A stretch of 33,400 nt of DNA from Acidobacteriota bacterium (lineage in GTDB: Bacteria > Acidobacteriota > Blastocatellia > Pyrinomonadales > Pyrinomonadaceae). Positions within the stretch are counted from its first letter, which is position 1. Each line of letters opens with the position of its first letter. Of the stretch, positions 1-7,508 are shown one piece after another. Position numbers and translations under genes: made by a program. The notes beneath the pieces are model-generated. The model was not told the DNA's origin. It saw only the letters and a list, made by a program, of their open reading frames with translations, and made no database searches. The stretch lies in contig JAEZIT010000088.1 of NCBI GenBank assembly GCA_023436495.1, positions 1-33,400 of the forward strand, written 5' to 3'.

Positions 1-12
1 GGGCTGAAGCCC
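1..12. repeat. Fragment of a small hairpin repeat at the window edge
   Basis: The first twelve bases form a short inverted repeat (GGGCT, two bases, AGCCC). They are followed by a sequence of the type seen in dispersed palindromic repeats of GC-rich genomes. Only the edge is visible, so neither the full unit nor its copy number can be judged. A TATAAT lies at 22-27 but no -35 is visible in the window, and nothing else is recognised before the first gene. Confidence 0.25.
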
Positions 13-116
13 GTGGCAATTTATAATAGGAAAGATCGGGACATGGAATGCGTGGACCAGAACGCGGAAAAAATGGGGCGATCTTTCGATAAAAATGCTG
101 GAAATTTTCCTGCCAA

Positions 117-1109
117 ATGCGATATCCTATACGCGGAGTTGTCGAGCCTCTTCTCGCCTATTTCACTTCACTGCAATTTATGCCACAAGCAGAACGTCAG
201 CAACGCGACCTACGCCCGGCGCTTGTCTTTTTAAGCGGGGACCTGATCGCTGTCCCGATCCCGCTGGAACGCGAGGTCGTGACGCTCGGGCGCACGCTCG
301 AGGCGGATGTTCGCGTGAACGATACGAAGATCTCGCGAAAGCACGCGACCATCACGAAGCGGGTCGATCCGGAAACGCAGAAAACAGATTATGTCCTGAC
401 GGACCTGTCGCGAAACGGGACGTTCGTCAACGGCGAACGTGTGGATCACGCGGTGCTGCAGAACGGCGACAAGATCACGATCGGGGAGCAAATATTAAGA
501 TTTGACCTGTTGGACGAGATCGACCGCGAATATCACAAACAGATACACCGCCTGATATCGCACGACGACCTGACCGGATTGCTGTCGAGCCGTTCGTTCT
601 TTACGGAGCTGCGGCGTGAGGCTGCGCGGTCGACGGCCGAAGGGCGAAAATTCTGTGTGCTGATGATGGACGTCGATCATTTCAAAGAAGTCAACGACAC
701 GTACGGGCACATGACGGGCAGCAAGACGCTGGAAGAAATGGGTGCGTGCATCGTCGAGATCTTAAGAAGCGGCGACGCAGCGGCAAGGTTCGGCGGTGAA
801 GAATTTGCGGCGTTCCTGCTCGATGCGGAGCTGGCACAGGCGATGGTCGCGGCCGACCGCATAAGGGCACGCGTAGAGGGTGAAAAATTCAGCGTTATAC
901 GCCGCGGCCAGCGTGCCGAATCGCATCACGTGACGATCAGCATCGGGATCGCCTCGTTCCCTGACGATTCGACCGATCCGATAGAGTTGGTAGAAATGGC
1001 CGATTCCGCACTTTACCGGGCAAAGCGCGAGGGTAGAAATCGCGTCTGTGCATATAGAGACCTTTCGTGCGAGGAATTGAACCGCACGCTGCCGCCGAGA
1101 CGAGATTAA
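117..1109 (+). CDS. FHA-domain diguanylate cyclase (GGDEF)
   Basis: A cytoplasmic signalling protein of 330 residues predicted to make cyclic di-GMP. The FHA domain spans about residues 55-125 and shows the phosphothreonine-binding signature GRTLEADV, SRKHA and NGTFVNG. The GGDEF domain spans about 145-320, with the metal-site motif DVDHFK at 185-190 and an intact GGEEF active site at 226-230. An RxxD inhibitory site (RSGD, 217-220) lies exactly five residues before GGEEF, so product feedback is likely. There is no membrane segment, so input probably comes through the FHA domain from a phosphorylated partner. The start is uncertain: ATG 117 has only a weak ribosome site and ATG 180 (residue 22) would still leave both domains whole. 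It lies 143 bases before the pilus genes on the same strand, with a possible promoter between. Confidence 0.92.
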   Translation: MRYPIRGVVEPLLAYFTSLQFMPQAERQQRDLRPALVFLSGDLIAVPIPLEREVVTLGRTLEADVRVNDTKISRKHATITKRVDPETQKTDYVLTDLSRNGTFVNGERVDHAVLQNGDKITIGEQILRFDLLDEIDREYHKQIHRLISHDDLTGLLSSRSFFTELRREAARSTAEGRKFCVLMMDVDHFKEVNDTYGHMTGSKTLEEMGACIVEILRSGDAAARFGGEEFAAFLLDAELAQAMVAADRIRARVEGEKFSVIRRGQRAESHHVTISIGIASFPDDSTDPIELVEMADSALYRAKREGRNRVCAYRDLSCEELNRTLPPRRD

Positions 1110-1141
1110 ATATTGCAACTTTGGCCGGCCGGCGAACGTGA

Positions 1142-1170
1142 AAGACAAGGTTTCTCAAACGTGCTAATAT
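1142..1170 (+). promoter_or_regulatory. Possible promoter before the pilus operon
   Basis: AAGACA at 1142-1147 and TAATAT at 1165-1170 are separated by 17 bases. Each matches the sigma-70 consensus at four of six positions. It is the best candidate in the gap between the GGDEF gene and the pilN-like gene. Three TTTGCA/GTTGCA-like hexamers in a row follow it. Confidence 0.3.
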
Positions 1171-1252
1171 TTGCAGTTGCATTTGCAAGGCCGGGCCCGA
1201 ACACCAAAACATCAGTGAATGAACGGGTTTGGTACAGCTGAATTGTTTTATT

Positions 1253-1876
1253 GTGATCACCAAACTCAATCTTGCCAGTAAACCGTTTCGCAATAGGAAT
1301 TTACCCTATGTGCTTGCGCTGCTGCTCGTAGCGGGCAGCGTCGCCGCGGCCGTGCTTTGTTTTGCCCAATTGCGGGAAAGCGCGCGGCTGAACGAGGTAG
1401 CCAAGAACCAAGTCTCCGAAATGGACGCCGAGCTCAAACGCCTGAAAGGCGAGGGCGAAAAGGTCCAGCAGCAGCTTTCACCCGACCAGCGGGCACTGCT
1501 CGTGGCCGCGCATAAGCTTGTCGCGAACAAGTCGTTTGGCTGGTCGAGGCTGTTCGCGGACATCGAATCGGTGCTGCCCGGCAGCGTCAGCGCTTCGCGC
1601 ATCAGCGTCGTAAATATCTTTCAGGACGGCGACCGCGTCAAGGCGGAATTGGAATTCGCCGTGCTCAGCCGCGATTACCCGGCCGTCATGGCCATGATCG
1701 ACAATATGTCGAATTCGGGGATGTTCCAGGCGGAGCTTCGCGGGCAGAACCTGCAGAAAGGCGAAACGATCACATATACGGAATATACGCTGCGGCTTAT
1801 TTACACTCCGGCATACGGTTATTCGACGGCTCCGGCGGTCGATGTCGCCCAGACCGGCAGCGGAGGTGCGCAGTAA
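1253..1876 (+). CDS. PilN-like type IV pilus inner-membrane assembly protein
   Basis: Predicted PilN-like component of the inner-membrane alignment complex of a type IV pilus or type II secretion machine. The N-terminus ITKLNLASKPF matches the short cytoplasmic INLxxxPF-type tail by which PilN binds PilM. One membrane helix follows (roughly residues 18-36), then a periplasmic coiled coil rich in Glu, Lys and Gln (about 40-75) and a ferredoxin-like PilN domain. The GTG at 1253 is preferred because it puts this tail at the very N-terminus; an in-frame TTG at 1229 would add eight residues. Neither has a convincing ribosome site. Its stop lies two bases before the next gene, so they are translated together. 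No pilM is visible upstream, where PilN usually has it. Confidence 0.8.
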   Translation: MITKLNLASKPFRNRNLPYVLALLLVAGSVAAAVLCFAQLRESARLNEVAKNQVSEMDAELKRLKGEGEKVQQQLSPDQRALLVAAHKLVANKSFGWSRLFADIESVLPGSVSASRISVVNIFQDGDRVKAELEFAVLSRDYPAVMAMIDNMSNSGMFQAELRGQNLQKGETITYTEYTLRLIYTPAYGYSTAPAVDVAQTGSGGAQ

Positions 1877-1878
1877 CA

Positions 1879-2889
1879 ATGACCGATAAGAATTTTCAAC
1901 CTGAAGGCCAAGAGAACGAACAGCCGGAGATCGTCGTGAACGAATACGGCGAAACGCGCGATCCGGCCGTCGTCGTCGAAGAAGAGACGCGCACGGTCCT
2001 GCTGACGCCGGAAGAGACGATCGTATTCGAAAAACAGCCGCAAATAGACATCGCGCCGGCGAACAGGCCGCGAAAGGTCTATGCGGGAATGTGGGGCCAG
2101 ACGGAGATCGCAACCGTAGGCGTCGCAATGCTGGCGGTGCTGACGGTAATTCTGCTGTACGTCTTTCTTGTGATCCCATCGAATAAGGAGCTGGAACAGA
2201 ACCGCGCCGAGCGCGCACGGCTCGAACAGGAGCTGATGTCGGCACGCACGAAATACGGCGATATTGCCAATACCGAAACGCACGTAGCGAAGCTCGTATC
2301 AAGCGTCGGCGATTTTGAGATGCGGTATCTGCCCGCGGCTGCGACCGGACGGACGGCCCTGTACCAAAAGCTGAACGCACTGATCGCGGCGTACGGCCTT
2401 GTGAACACGACCGGCCCGGACTATATGCCGCTCGAGACGGCAGGCACCGGAAACGGGAACCAATCCGAACAGGAACGCGGAAGGGCAAAATACCGAAGCC
2501 TTTTCCCGGGCGTCTATGTGACGACGACGGTCGAAGGGCCGTATCAGAACATAAGGCGGTTCATGCGCGAGATAGAAACGGGCGGCGATTTTGTAGCGAT
2601 CAGCTCGGTCGAGGTAGAACCGTCGGACTCGCAGGAAAAACCAAGACAGGAAAGCGGCCCCGCCGGGCCGTATGACCGCCCCGCGGCCGCGGACAACATG
2701 TTCGGCGGAGTCAATCCGACTGTGCCCGGAGCGATGCCCGCACCAGCGGCCCAGCAGCAGAGCCGGGCCCCGCGCGGAAAAACGCATGGCGAGAATGTAA
2801 GCCTGCGAATAGAGATGGCGGCGTATTTCCGCCGGCCCGATTTTGTTCCGCCCGCACCGGCGGACGCGACGGAGGGCCAGCAGCAGTAA
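1879..2889 (+). CDS. PilO-like pilus assembly protein with long cytoplasmic extension
   Basis: Position and architecture point to PilO: one membrane helix (about residues 77-99), a periplasmic coiled coil (about 100-145, many Glu/Arg/Leu) and a C-terminal ferredoxin-like region. PilO pairs with PilN and scaffolds PilP. The protein has 336 residues, longer than typical PilO (about 200). The excess lies in an acidic cytoplasmic N-terminus of about 75 residues, with several EE pairs, and a Pro/Ala/Gln-rich stretch around residues 255-300. The ATG is two bases after the pilN stop, and the TAA overlaps the next ATG by one base (TAATG), which indicates translational coupling. Sequence similarity alone is weak; the call rests on order and topology. 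Confidence 0.7.
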   Translation: MTDKNFQPEGQENEQPEIVVNEYGETRDPAVVVEEETRTVLLTPEETIVFEKQPQIDIAPANRPRKVYAGMWGQTEIATVGVAMLAVLTVILLYVFLVIPSNKELEQNRAERARLEQELMSARTKYGDIANTETHVAKLVSSVGDFEMRYLPAAATGRTALYQKLNALIAAYGLVNTTGPDYMPLETAGTGNGNQSEQERGRAKYRSLFPGVYVTTTVEGPYQNIRRFMREIETGGDFVAISSVEVEPSDSQEKPRQESGPAGPYDRPAAADNMFGGVNPTVPGAMPAPAAQQQSRAPRGKTHGENVSLRIEMAAYFRRPDFVPPAPADATEGQQQ

Positions 2890-4046
2890 TGAAATTATTC
2901 GAGGGAAAATCGCCGGCCGAACGGAACAAGATAATCGCCGCGGGCGTTCTGGGAATAATGGCGCTGTTCTCGCTGTACTTGGCGTTCGGCGGAAGTATTT
3001 TCAGCCGGAAAACGAGTGTCACGGTGACGGCCTCGCCTACGCCGAAACGCGAAACGACGCCGGCGGGAACGGACGAAAGCAAGAACCTGCCGCCGATATC
3101 TGAACAGAATTTTACATACGAGACGACACCGGTCGTCTATAACCCAGCCAGCGCATACGCGCCGGACGCCGGTCGCAATATCTTTGCGTTTTACGAACCG
3201 CCGCCGCCATGCAGGGATTGCCCGCCGCCGTCACCGCCTCCGGTCGTCATAAAGACACCTCCGCCGACGCCTCCGCCGCCGATGACGATCGTCGCGGTCA
3301 GCCCGCAGGCAGTGTATGCGGGACAGAAGGGGTTCCGGCTGGAGATCCTCGGCGAAAAGTTCACGCCGGAGACGCGTATCTATTTTAATATGTCGGAAGT
3401 TCCGACGACCGTCAGCGGTTCGGACAAGGTCTACGCCGATATACCCGCGGCCCTGATCGCAGCCGAAGGCCCGCGGACCATCATCCTGCAGACTCCGGAC
3501 GGAAAGCTCTATTCGAACCAGATGATGCTGACCGTTCAGCCGCAGCCGAAACCGGATTTCAAGTATATCGGGATGGTCGCGCGGAAAAGCCATAATAACG
3601 ACACGGCATATTTCCTTGAAAACGGAAAGACGACGCAGACGAGCGCACGGCTGACGGACGTGGTCGGCGGACGGTTCCGCGTCGTGAGCATTTCGACGGC
3701 AGAAGCGGTGGTCGAGGATGTGAACCTTGGGTTCCGTCACCGTATACCGCTCGAGCGTCCGGAACCCGGCACGCAGGTCGGAGCCGGTACCGGCGGCGGG
3801 CGTTTGAACCGTGGATTTCCGGGCGAAGGCACTTATATTCCTTACAACCCGGGCGTGAGCGTCCCTGCTCCGCAGCCGCAGCCGCAACCCCAACAGCCGC
3901 CGGTGCAGCAACAGGTTCCCGTGCAGGACAACATACCCGGAATTCCGAACAATATTCCGCGTTACGTGCCGCCTAACGCGAACCAGGCGCGGCCGCCGGA
4001 AAAACGCGACGACGACCGAGATGACGATGGCGAACCGCCCAGATAA
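2889..4046 (+). CDS. PilP/GspC-like protein with an IPT/TIG domain
   Basis: A 385-residue membrane-anchored protein with one helix at about 16-35. A motif like the GspC/PilP linker (GRNIFAFYEPP, from residue 95) precedes a proline-rich spacer that holds CRDC (108-111). An IPT/TIG-type immunoglobulin fold follows (about 131-217: SPQAVYAGQKGFRLEILGE). Then comes a PilP-like beta domain (about 225-290: YIGMV, YFLENGK, RFRVVSI, EDVNLGFRHRIPL). The C-terminal hundred residues are low complexity (Pro, Gln, Asn) and end in charged DDDRDDD. In type IV pilus systems PilP joins the PilNO dimer to the outer-membrane secretin. The TIG domain between anchor and PilP domain is not part of the classical protein. 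The start codon overlaps the previous stop, and the last 26 bases overlap the next gene. Confidence 0.75.
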   Translation: MKLFEGKSPAERNKIIAAGVLGIMALFSLYLAFGGSIFSRKTSVTVTASPTPKRETTPAGTDESKNLPPISEQNFTYETTPVVYNPASAYAPDAGRNIFAFYEPPPPCRDCPPPSPPPVVIKTPPPTPPPPMTIVAVSPQAVYAGQKGFRLEILGEKFTPETRIYFNMSEVPTTVSGSDKVYADIPAALIAAEGPRTIILQTPDGKLYSNQMMLTVQPQPKPDFKYIGMVARKSHNNDTAYFLENGKTTQTSARLTDVVGGRFRVVSISTAEAVVEDVNLGFRHRIPLERPEPGTQVGAGTGGGRLNRGFPGEGTYIPYNPGVSVPAPQPQPQPQQPPVQQQVPVQDNIPGIPNNIPRYVPPNANQARPPEKRDDDRDDDGEPPR

Positions 4047-4737
4047 CAGACGATCCGAACGCGGCATGACGCTGCTGGCCGTAATGGCCGTGATGGCGGT
4101 CGTTGCGATCGCGCTGCTGGCGGCGGCTCCGGTCGTGCAGCAGGAAGTGCAGCGCGAAAAGGAACTCGAAGCCATACGCCGCGGCGAAGAGGTCGCGGAG
4201 GCCATCCGTCAGTACGTCGAATTTTACAGAGGTTCGAGGCTGCCCTCGTCTATGGACGACCTGCTCGAAGGCCTGCCGCAGGGTACGAAAAAGCGCATGA
4301 TCCTGCGCGAATCGGCGGCGGTCGATCCGCTGAGCGAGGACGGCAAATGGCGGCTGATCAAGGCCGATCCGCAGACGCTGGCACGATTTGCCCGCCGTGT
4401 TCAGACATACAACAACGGCCTGCTGCCCGCGAACCCGAGCCGAATGTGGGACCGGTATGCCGTCATCATCGTGAACACGATCGACACCGGAGACGCAGAG
4501 GACAGCGACGACCCGGATTCTATAGATTTTGAGACCGTGACCGACAACACGCCTTTCATTGGCGTCGCCAGTCAGGATAAAGGCCGTTCGGTAATCGCTT
4601 ATTACGGCATCGAAAACCACGCCAACTGGATATTTACACCGCTCTTCCGCGGCGAAGGCACTGCGGGCATTCCGAATAAACGAGATTCGATGAACGAGGA
4701 AAGGCAACCGACGCGAAGGCCGGCTCCGTCACGCTAG
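4021..4737 (+). CDS. Type II secretion/type IV pilus pseudopilin-like protein (GspG-type)
   Basis: A 238-residue prepilin-like protein. After a short positively charged leader comes ERG|MTLLAVMAVMAVV, a class III signal cut by prepilin peptidase after Gly15, leading straight into the hydrophobic N-terminal helix. The glutamate normally found at position +5 of the mature pilin is alanine here. The following part (about residues 45-110) resembles GspG: a helix ending in a tyrosine-rich turn, then LPSSMDDLLEG and a DP motif near residue 107. The C-terminal half is not recognised and holds an acidic stretch around residue 160. The ATG at 4021 lies inside the end of the previous gene; a second ATG two codons later is equally possible. 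Its TAG overlaps the stop of the opposing channel gene. Confidence 0.82.
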   Translation: MTMANRPDNRRSERGMTLLAVMAVMAVVAIALLAAAPVVQQEVQREKELEAIRRGEEVAEAIRQYVEFYRGSRLPSSMDDLLEGLPQGTKKRMILRESAAVDPLSEDGKWRLIKADPQTLARFARRVQTYNNGLLPANPSRMWDRYAVIIVNTIDTGDAEDSDDPDSIDFETVTDNTPFIGVASQDKGRSVIAYYGIENHANWIFTPLFRGEGTAGIPNKRDSMNEERQPTRRPAPSR

Positions 4738-5672
4738 CCATCGAGTTCGGACGACCGCTTGTCTTTCGTTTCGGCCGCGACGACCTCGGCCTGCTGCACG
4801 ATAACCGATCCCGGCGGAAAGATCTCGACTCCCGCTCGATTCAATTCTTCCAAGACATCCGAGGCGACGCTGTCGAATACCTCCAGCGGCCGGCTTTGGT
4901 TCGTGTTTATCCAGAAATTCGCGGTGATATTGACGCCGTCCGATACGAATTCCGTAACATAGACGGTCGCACGCGGCTCCTTTACTATCTCGTCATGGGC
5001 GGCGAGGACGTTGCGCGTTACGTCCTTGACCTTGTCCACGTCGGCGTCGAAGCCGACGCTGAATTTCAGGCTCATACGGCGCTGCGCACCGGCGCCGCGA
5101 ATCGTGAGAGCGCTCGAATACATGTCGCCGTTCGGGATCAGCACGAGTTCGCCGTCGTCCTTGCGGAGCGACGTAGCGCGGACGCCGATATATTCCACCT
5201 TTCCCTGATGATTCCCGACGAACAACTGGTCGCCGATGCTGAACGGCTGCTGCCAGAGAATGAGCACGCCGGAGAGCAGGTTGTTGAGGATGTCCTTGGT
5301 CGCAAACCCGATCACGAACGAAGTAAACCCAAGCCCGGCGATCAGATCACCGAACGAAAAGGTCGGAATGATAACCGTGAACGACGTGAAGATGCCCAGA
5401 ATCACGACGAAAACGACTATCAGGCGGCTGAAAAGAATCCGGAGCCGGCGATCGAGACTGGTCCGCTTTGAAGCCGCGAGAAAAATGTACTTGATCAGCT
5501 TCGCAAGGCCGTAAAATAACAGCAAAACCAGAAACCCGGCGGCAATGTACGGCAGGCGTGCGACCGCAGTGTCGATAAGATTATCGATCGAGCTCCAGGC
5601 GACGTCACGTATCGTCCTTGCGTTCTCGGTCACGGCCTTTACCGTATTCGAATTCTGAAGAAGCGCTAACAT
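4734..5672 (-). CDS. MscS-family mechanosensitive channel
   Basis: Small-conductance mechanosensitive channel that releases solutes under hypo-osmotic stress. From ATG 5672 it has 312 residues. Three membrane segments are seen: one near residues 40-66, one near 78-100, and the pore-lining TM3, glycine/alanine rich (DLIAGLGFTSFVIGFATKDILNN). The beta domain follows with PFSIGDQL and the VEYIGVRATSLRKDDG stretch typical of MscS. The C-terminal alpha/beta region is complete. A longer frame would start at a TTG at 5711, but that TTG adds thirteen residues with no ribosome site, so the ATG is chosen. It is divergent from dps across 98 bases that carry the dps operator. The stop shares a CTAG palindrome with the pseudopilin stop. 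Confidence 0.9.
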   Translation of the reverse strand: MLALLQNSNTVKAVTENARTIRDVAWSSIDNLIDTAVARLPYIAAGFLVLLLFYGLAKLIKYIFLAASKRTSLDRRLRILFSRLIVVFVVILGIFTSFTVIIPTFSFGDLIAGLGFTSFVIGFATKDILNNLLSGVLILWQQPFSIGDQLFVGNHQGKVEYIGVRATSLRKDDGELVLIPNGDMYSSALTIRGAGAQRRMSLKFSVGFDADVDKVKDVTRNVLAAHDEIVKEPRATVYVTEFVSDGVNITANFWINTNQSRPLEVFDSVASDVLEELNRAGVEIFPPGSVIVQQAEVVAAETKDKRSSELDG

Positions 5673-5717
5673 AAAGTAAATATTTTCAGTTTTTCGAGCC
5701 GAATAAGTCAATTAATC

Positions 5718-5746
5718 TTGACATTTCATTAAATTAGAATTAGAAT
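5718..5746 (+). promoter_or_regulatory. Sigma-70-type promoter of dps
   Basis: TTGACA at 5718-5723 is a perfect -35. After exactly 17 bases comes TAGAAT at 5741-5746, five of six matches to the -10 consensus. It lies 25-53 bases before the dps start codon, so the leader is about 20 bases and carries GGGAGGA as ribosome site. Confidence 0.8.
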
Positions 5747-5754
5747 AATTCTAA
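5734..5754 (+). promoter_or_regulatory. PerR/Fur-family-like operator over the dps -10
   Basis: TTAGAAT (5740-5746), one base, ATTCTAA (5748-5754) is a perfect 7-1-7 inverted repeat. It matches the Bacillus PerR box TTATAATNATTATAA at 12 of 14 arm positions, the two differences being symmetrical. A third TTAGAAT lies at 5734-5740, stepped by six bases as in extended Fur-type sites. The operator covers the -10, so binding would block transcription. No perR or fur gene is in the window. Confidence 0.65.
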
Positions 5755-5770
5755 ATAGGGAGGAAATATT

Positions 5771-6247
5771 ATGCATAATACAAAGAACGACCTGGCGAAG
5801 GGTAAAAGGGAGAAGGTAATTGCAATATTGAATCAAAGCCTCGCAGACGCGAGCGATCTAAAATCCCAGGCCAAACAAGCGCATTGGAACGTTAAGGGGA
5901 TGAATTTTATTGCCCTGCACGAACTGTTCGATCAGGTCGCGACGGAGGTCGATACGCATATCGACGAAATCGCCGAGCGCATCACGTCGCTCGGGGGAAC
6001 CGCGATGGGCACGGTGCGGATCGCGGCGCAGAATTCGTCGCTGAGCGAATACCCGCACGAGATAACGGACGGCACGGCGCACGTCGATGCCCTGTCGACG
6101 GCATTGGCGGATTTCGGTAAATCGATGCGTAAGAATATCGACGCGACGGACGAACTCGGCGATATGGTGACAGCGGATCTCTACACGGAAGTCGCCCGCG
6201 GCATCGACAAGCTGCTCTGGTTCGTCGAAGCGCATATCCAGAGCTAA
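5771..6247 (+). CDS. dps: Dps-family DNA-protecting ferritin
   Basis: DNA starvation/stationary-phase protection protein, which forms a twelve-subunit shell, oxidises Fe(II) with hydrogen peroxide and stores the iron. Its 158 residues are of typical length. The inter-subunit ferroxidase ligands are all present with the right spacing: His38, His50, Asp54, Asp65 and Glu69, equivalent to H51, H63, D67, D78 and E82 of E. coli Dps. The motif QAHWNVKG is characteristic. The N-terminus is short but lysine-rich (KNDLAKGKREK), which may serve DNA binding. The ATG at 5771 has a strong ribosome site (GGGAGGA). The gene stands alone between its own promoter with a PerR-like operator and a strong terminator, so it is probably induced by peroxide or metal imbalance. 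Confidence 0.96.
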   Translation: MHNTKNDLAKGKREKVIAILNQSLADASDLKSQAKQAHWNVKGMNFIALHELFDQVATEVDTHIDEIAERITSLGGTAMGTVRIAAQNSSLSEYPHEITDGTAHVDALSTALADFGKSMRKNIDATDELGDMVTADLYTEVARGIDKLLWFVEAHIQS

Positions 6248-6265
6248 GATCAGTTCAGATCAAAG

Positions 6266-6302
6266 AAAGGCCGGCACTCGAGCTTCTCGGGCGCCGGCTT
6301 TT
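6266..6302 (+). terminator. Intrinsic terminator after dps
   Basis: GCCGGC at 6270-6275 pairs with GCCGGC at 6293-6298. A second stem, CGAG/CTCG (6279-6282 with 6286-6289), stacks inside it with a three-base loop. The outer stem is followed by TTTT and preceded by AAA. Confidence 0.85.
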
Positions 6303-6349
6303 CATTTGAATGAACTCATGAAAGTGTCGAAGACCGTGATCACAAACAA

Positions 6350-7507
6350 TTAATTCGAGCCTTCCACCATCGCGGCGATGTCTGCCAGCACGCGTGAGAG
6401 CGGGCGACCGACGTCGCGTCCTACGCTGGTATTGACCTGGACGGCAACGGCGAATTCCTTATCGGGAAAATACATCACGTCGGTCATATAACCCGGGAAG
6501 AAGCCGCTGTGGCCGTATGATGTGCCGGCGGGCGTTTTGCGGATGATGACGCCGAGGCCGTATTTCGTTTCTTTCCCGAGCATCGGCGCGGCGACGCCGT
6601 CGAGCATTTGCGGCAGGAATTGAGCGTCAAATGCCCTGCCCTCGTACATTGCCTTTGCCCAGCGGGCAAGGTCGCCGGACGTTGAGGCATATCCGCCGCC
6701 CGTCCATTCGAGCTGCGGATTAATGACGAACCGGCCGTTGGCGATCATCGCATCCTTGCCGCCGAACGGATTGCCGGCTCCTGCGTAACCTTGTACGACG
6801 CCTTTCATTTTCGGGCTTTTCTGTGGGATCGTGTCTTTTAGTTTCAACGGTTTGATCAGGCGGCGTTCGGCTTCTTCAAAGAACGGGCGACTGGTCACGC
6901 GTTCGATGATCATCCCGAGCACTATGTAGTTGGTATCGGAATAATCCCAGCCTTTGCCTGCGGCGAACGGCGCGGCTTCGCCGAAAAGAAAGGCCAGCCG
7001 CTCTTCGGGCGTCCAATTCTTTAGCGGGTTTGCAGTCAGGGCATCGGTAAATTCCTTTTTGAATTCGTACCGAACGAGGCCGCTGGTATGGTTCATTAGT
7101 TGCCGCACGGTGAGGTCGCGGGCGTTTGGGAGGCGGTCGAACCAAGGTTCGCGGCCGAGGTATTTCGATATGGGATCATCAAGGCCGATCTTCCCTTCGG
7201 AAACCAATTGCAGTGCGGTCGCGGCGGCAAACGTCTTACCGACGCTGCCCGCCAGCATGCGGTCGTTGGCACGCATAGGTACTTTCGACTCGCGATCGGA
7301 AACACCAACGGCTTGGGAAAACGACGTACCGTCGGCGAGCGTGACGCCGATGGTCGCTCCGGGAAATTTCGCTGCCTTATGCCATTCATCCATGTAGGCG
7401 CGAATGCGCGTGCGGACATCGGCCGAGCCGGGACCGGCAGTTTGAGCTCCGGCCGCTGCCGCGAAGACAACCAGCGCGGCGATGCAGCGCAGTGACGCAG
7501 ACCTCAT
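6350..7507 (-). CDS. Secreted serine hydrolase of the beta-lactamase class C/PBP4* family
   Basis: A 385-residue exported protein with a signal peptide (cleavage near AAGA-Q, residue 21-22). The beta-lactamase-fold catalytic motifs are present: SxxK as Ser88-Val-Gly-Lys91, YxN replaced by Tyr189-Ser-Asp191, and HxG as His333-Ser-Gly335. HTSGL at 140-144 is also typical of the family. This group includes D-aminopeptidases, esterases and penicillin-binding-protein-like enzymes, so resistance to beta-lactams cannot be assumed. The Asp in the second motif is shared by many non-lactamase members. The ATG lies one base after the stop of the upstream NTF2-like gene, indicating one transcript. Confidence 0.88.
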   Translation of the reverse strand: MRSASLRCIAALVVFAAAAGAQTAGPGSADVRTRIRAYMDEWHKAAKFPGATIGVTLADGTSFSQAVGVSDRESKVPMRANDRMLAGSVGKTFAAATALQLVSEGKIGLDDPISKYLGREPWFDRLPNARDLTVRQLMNHTSGLVRYEFKKEFTDALTANPLKNWTPEERLAFLFGEAAPFAAGKGWDYSDTNYIVLGMIIERVTSRPFFEEAERRLIKPLKLKDTIPQKSPKMKGVVQGYAGAGNPFGGKDAMIANGRFVINPQLEWTGGGYASTSGDLARWAKAMYEGRAFDAQFLPQMLDGVAAPMLGKETKYGLGVIIRKTPAGTSYGHSGFFPGYMTDVMYFPDKEFAVAVQVNTSVGRDVGRPLSRVLADIAAMVEGSN

Positions 7508-7508
7508 A

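Noticed and set aside
1478..2488. Minus-strand open frame of 336 residues opposite the pilN/pilO-like genes
   Set aside because: Shadow of GC-rich coding sequence. Its translation is Arg/Ser/Pro-rich without motifs, while the plus strand has coupled genes of the expected topology.
3231..4205. Minus-strand open frame of 324 residues opposite the PilP-like gene
   Set aside because: Composition is Arg/His-rich low complexity, with no ribosome site, and it conflicts with two overlapping plus-strand genes.
5673..5711. TTG start extending the MscS protein by 13 residues
   Set aside because: No ribosome site before it; the TTG is part of a TTGACT sequence in the intergenic region, and the ATG at 5672 fits the family.
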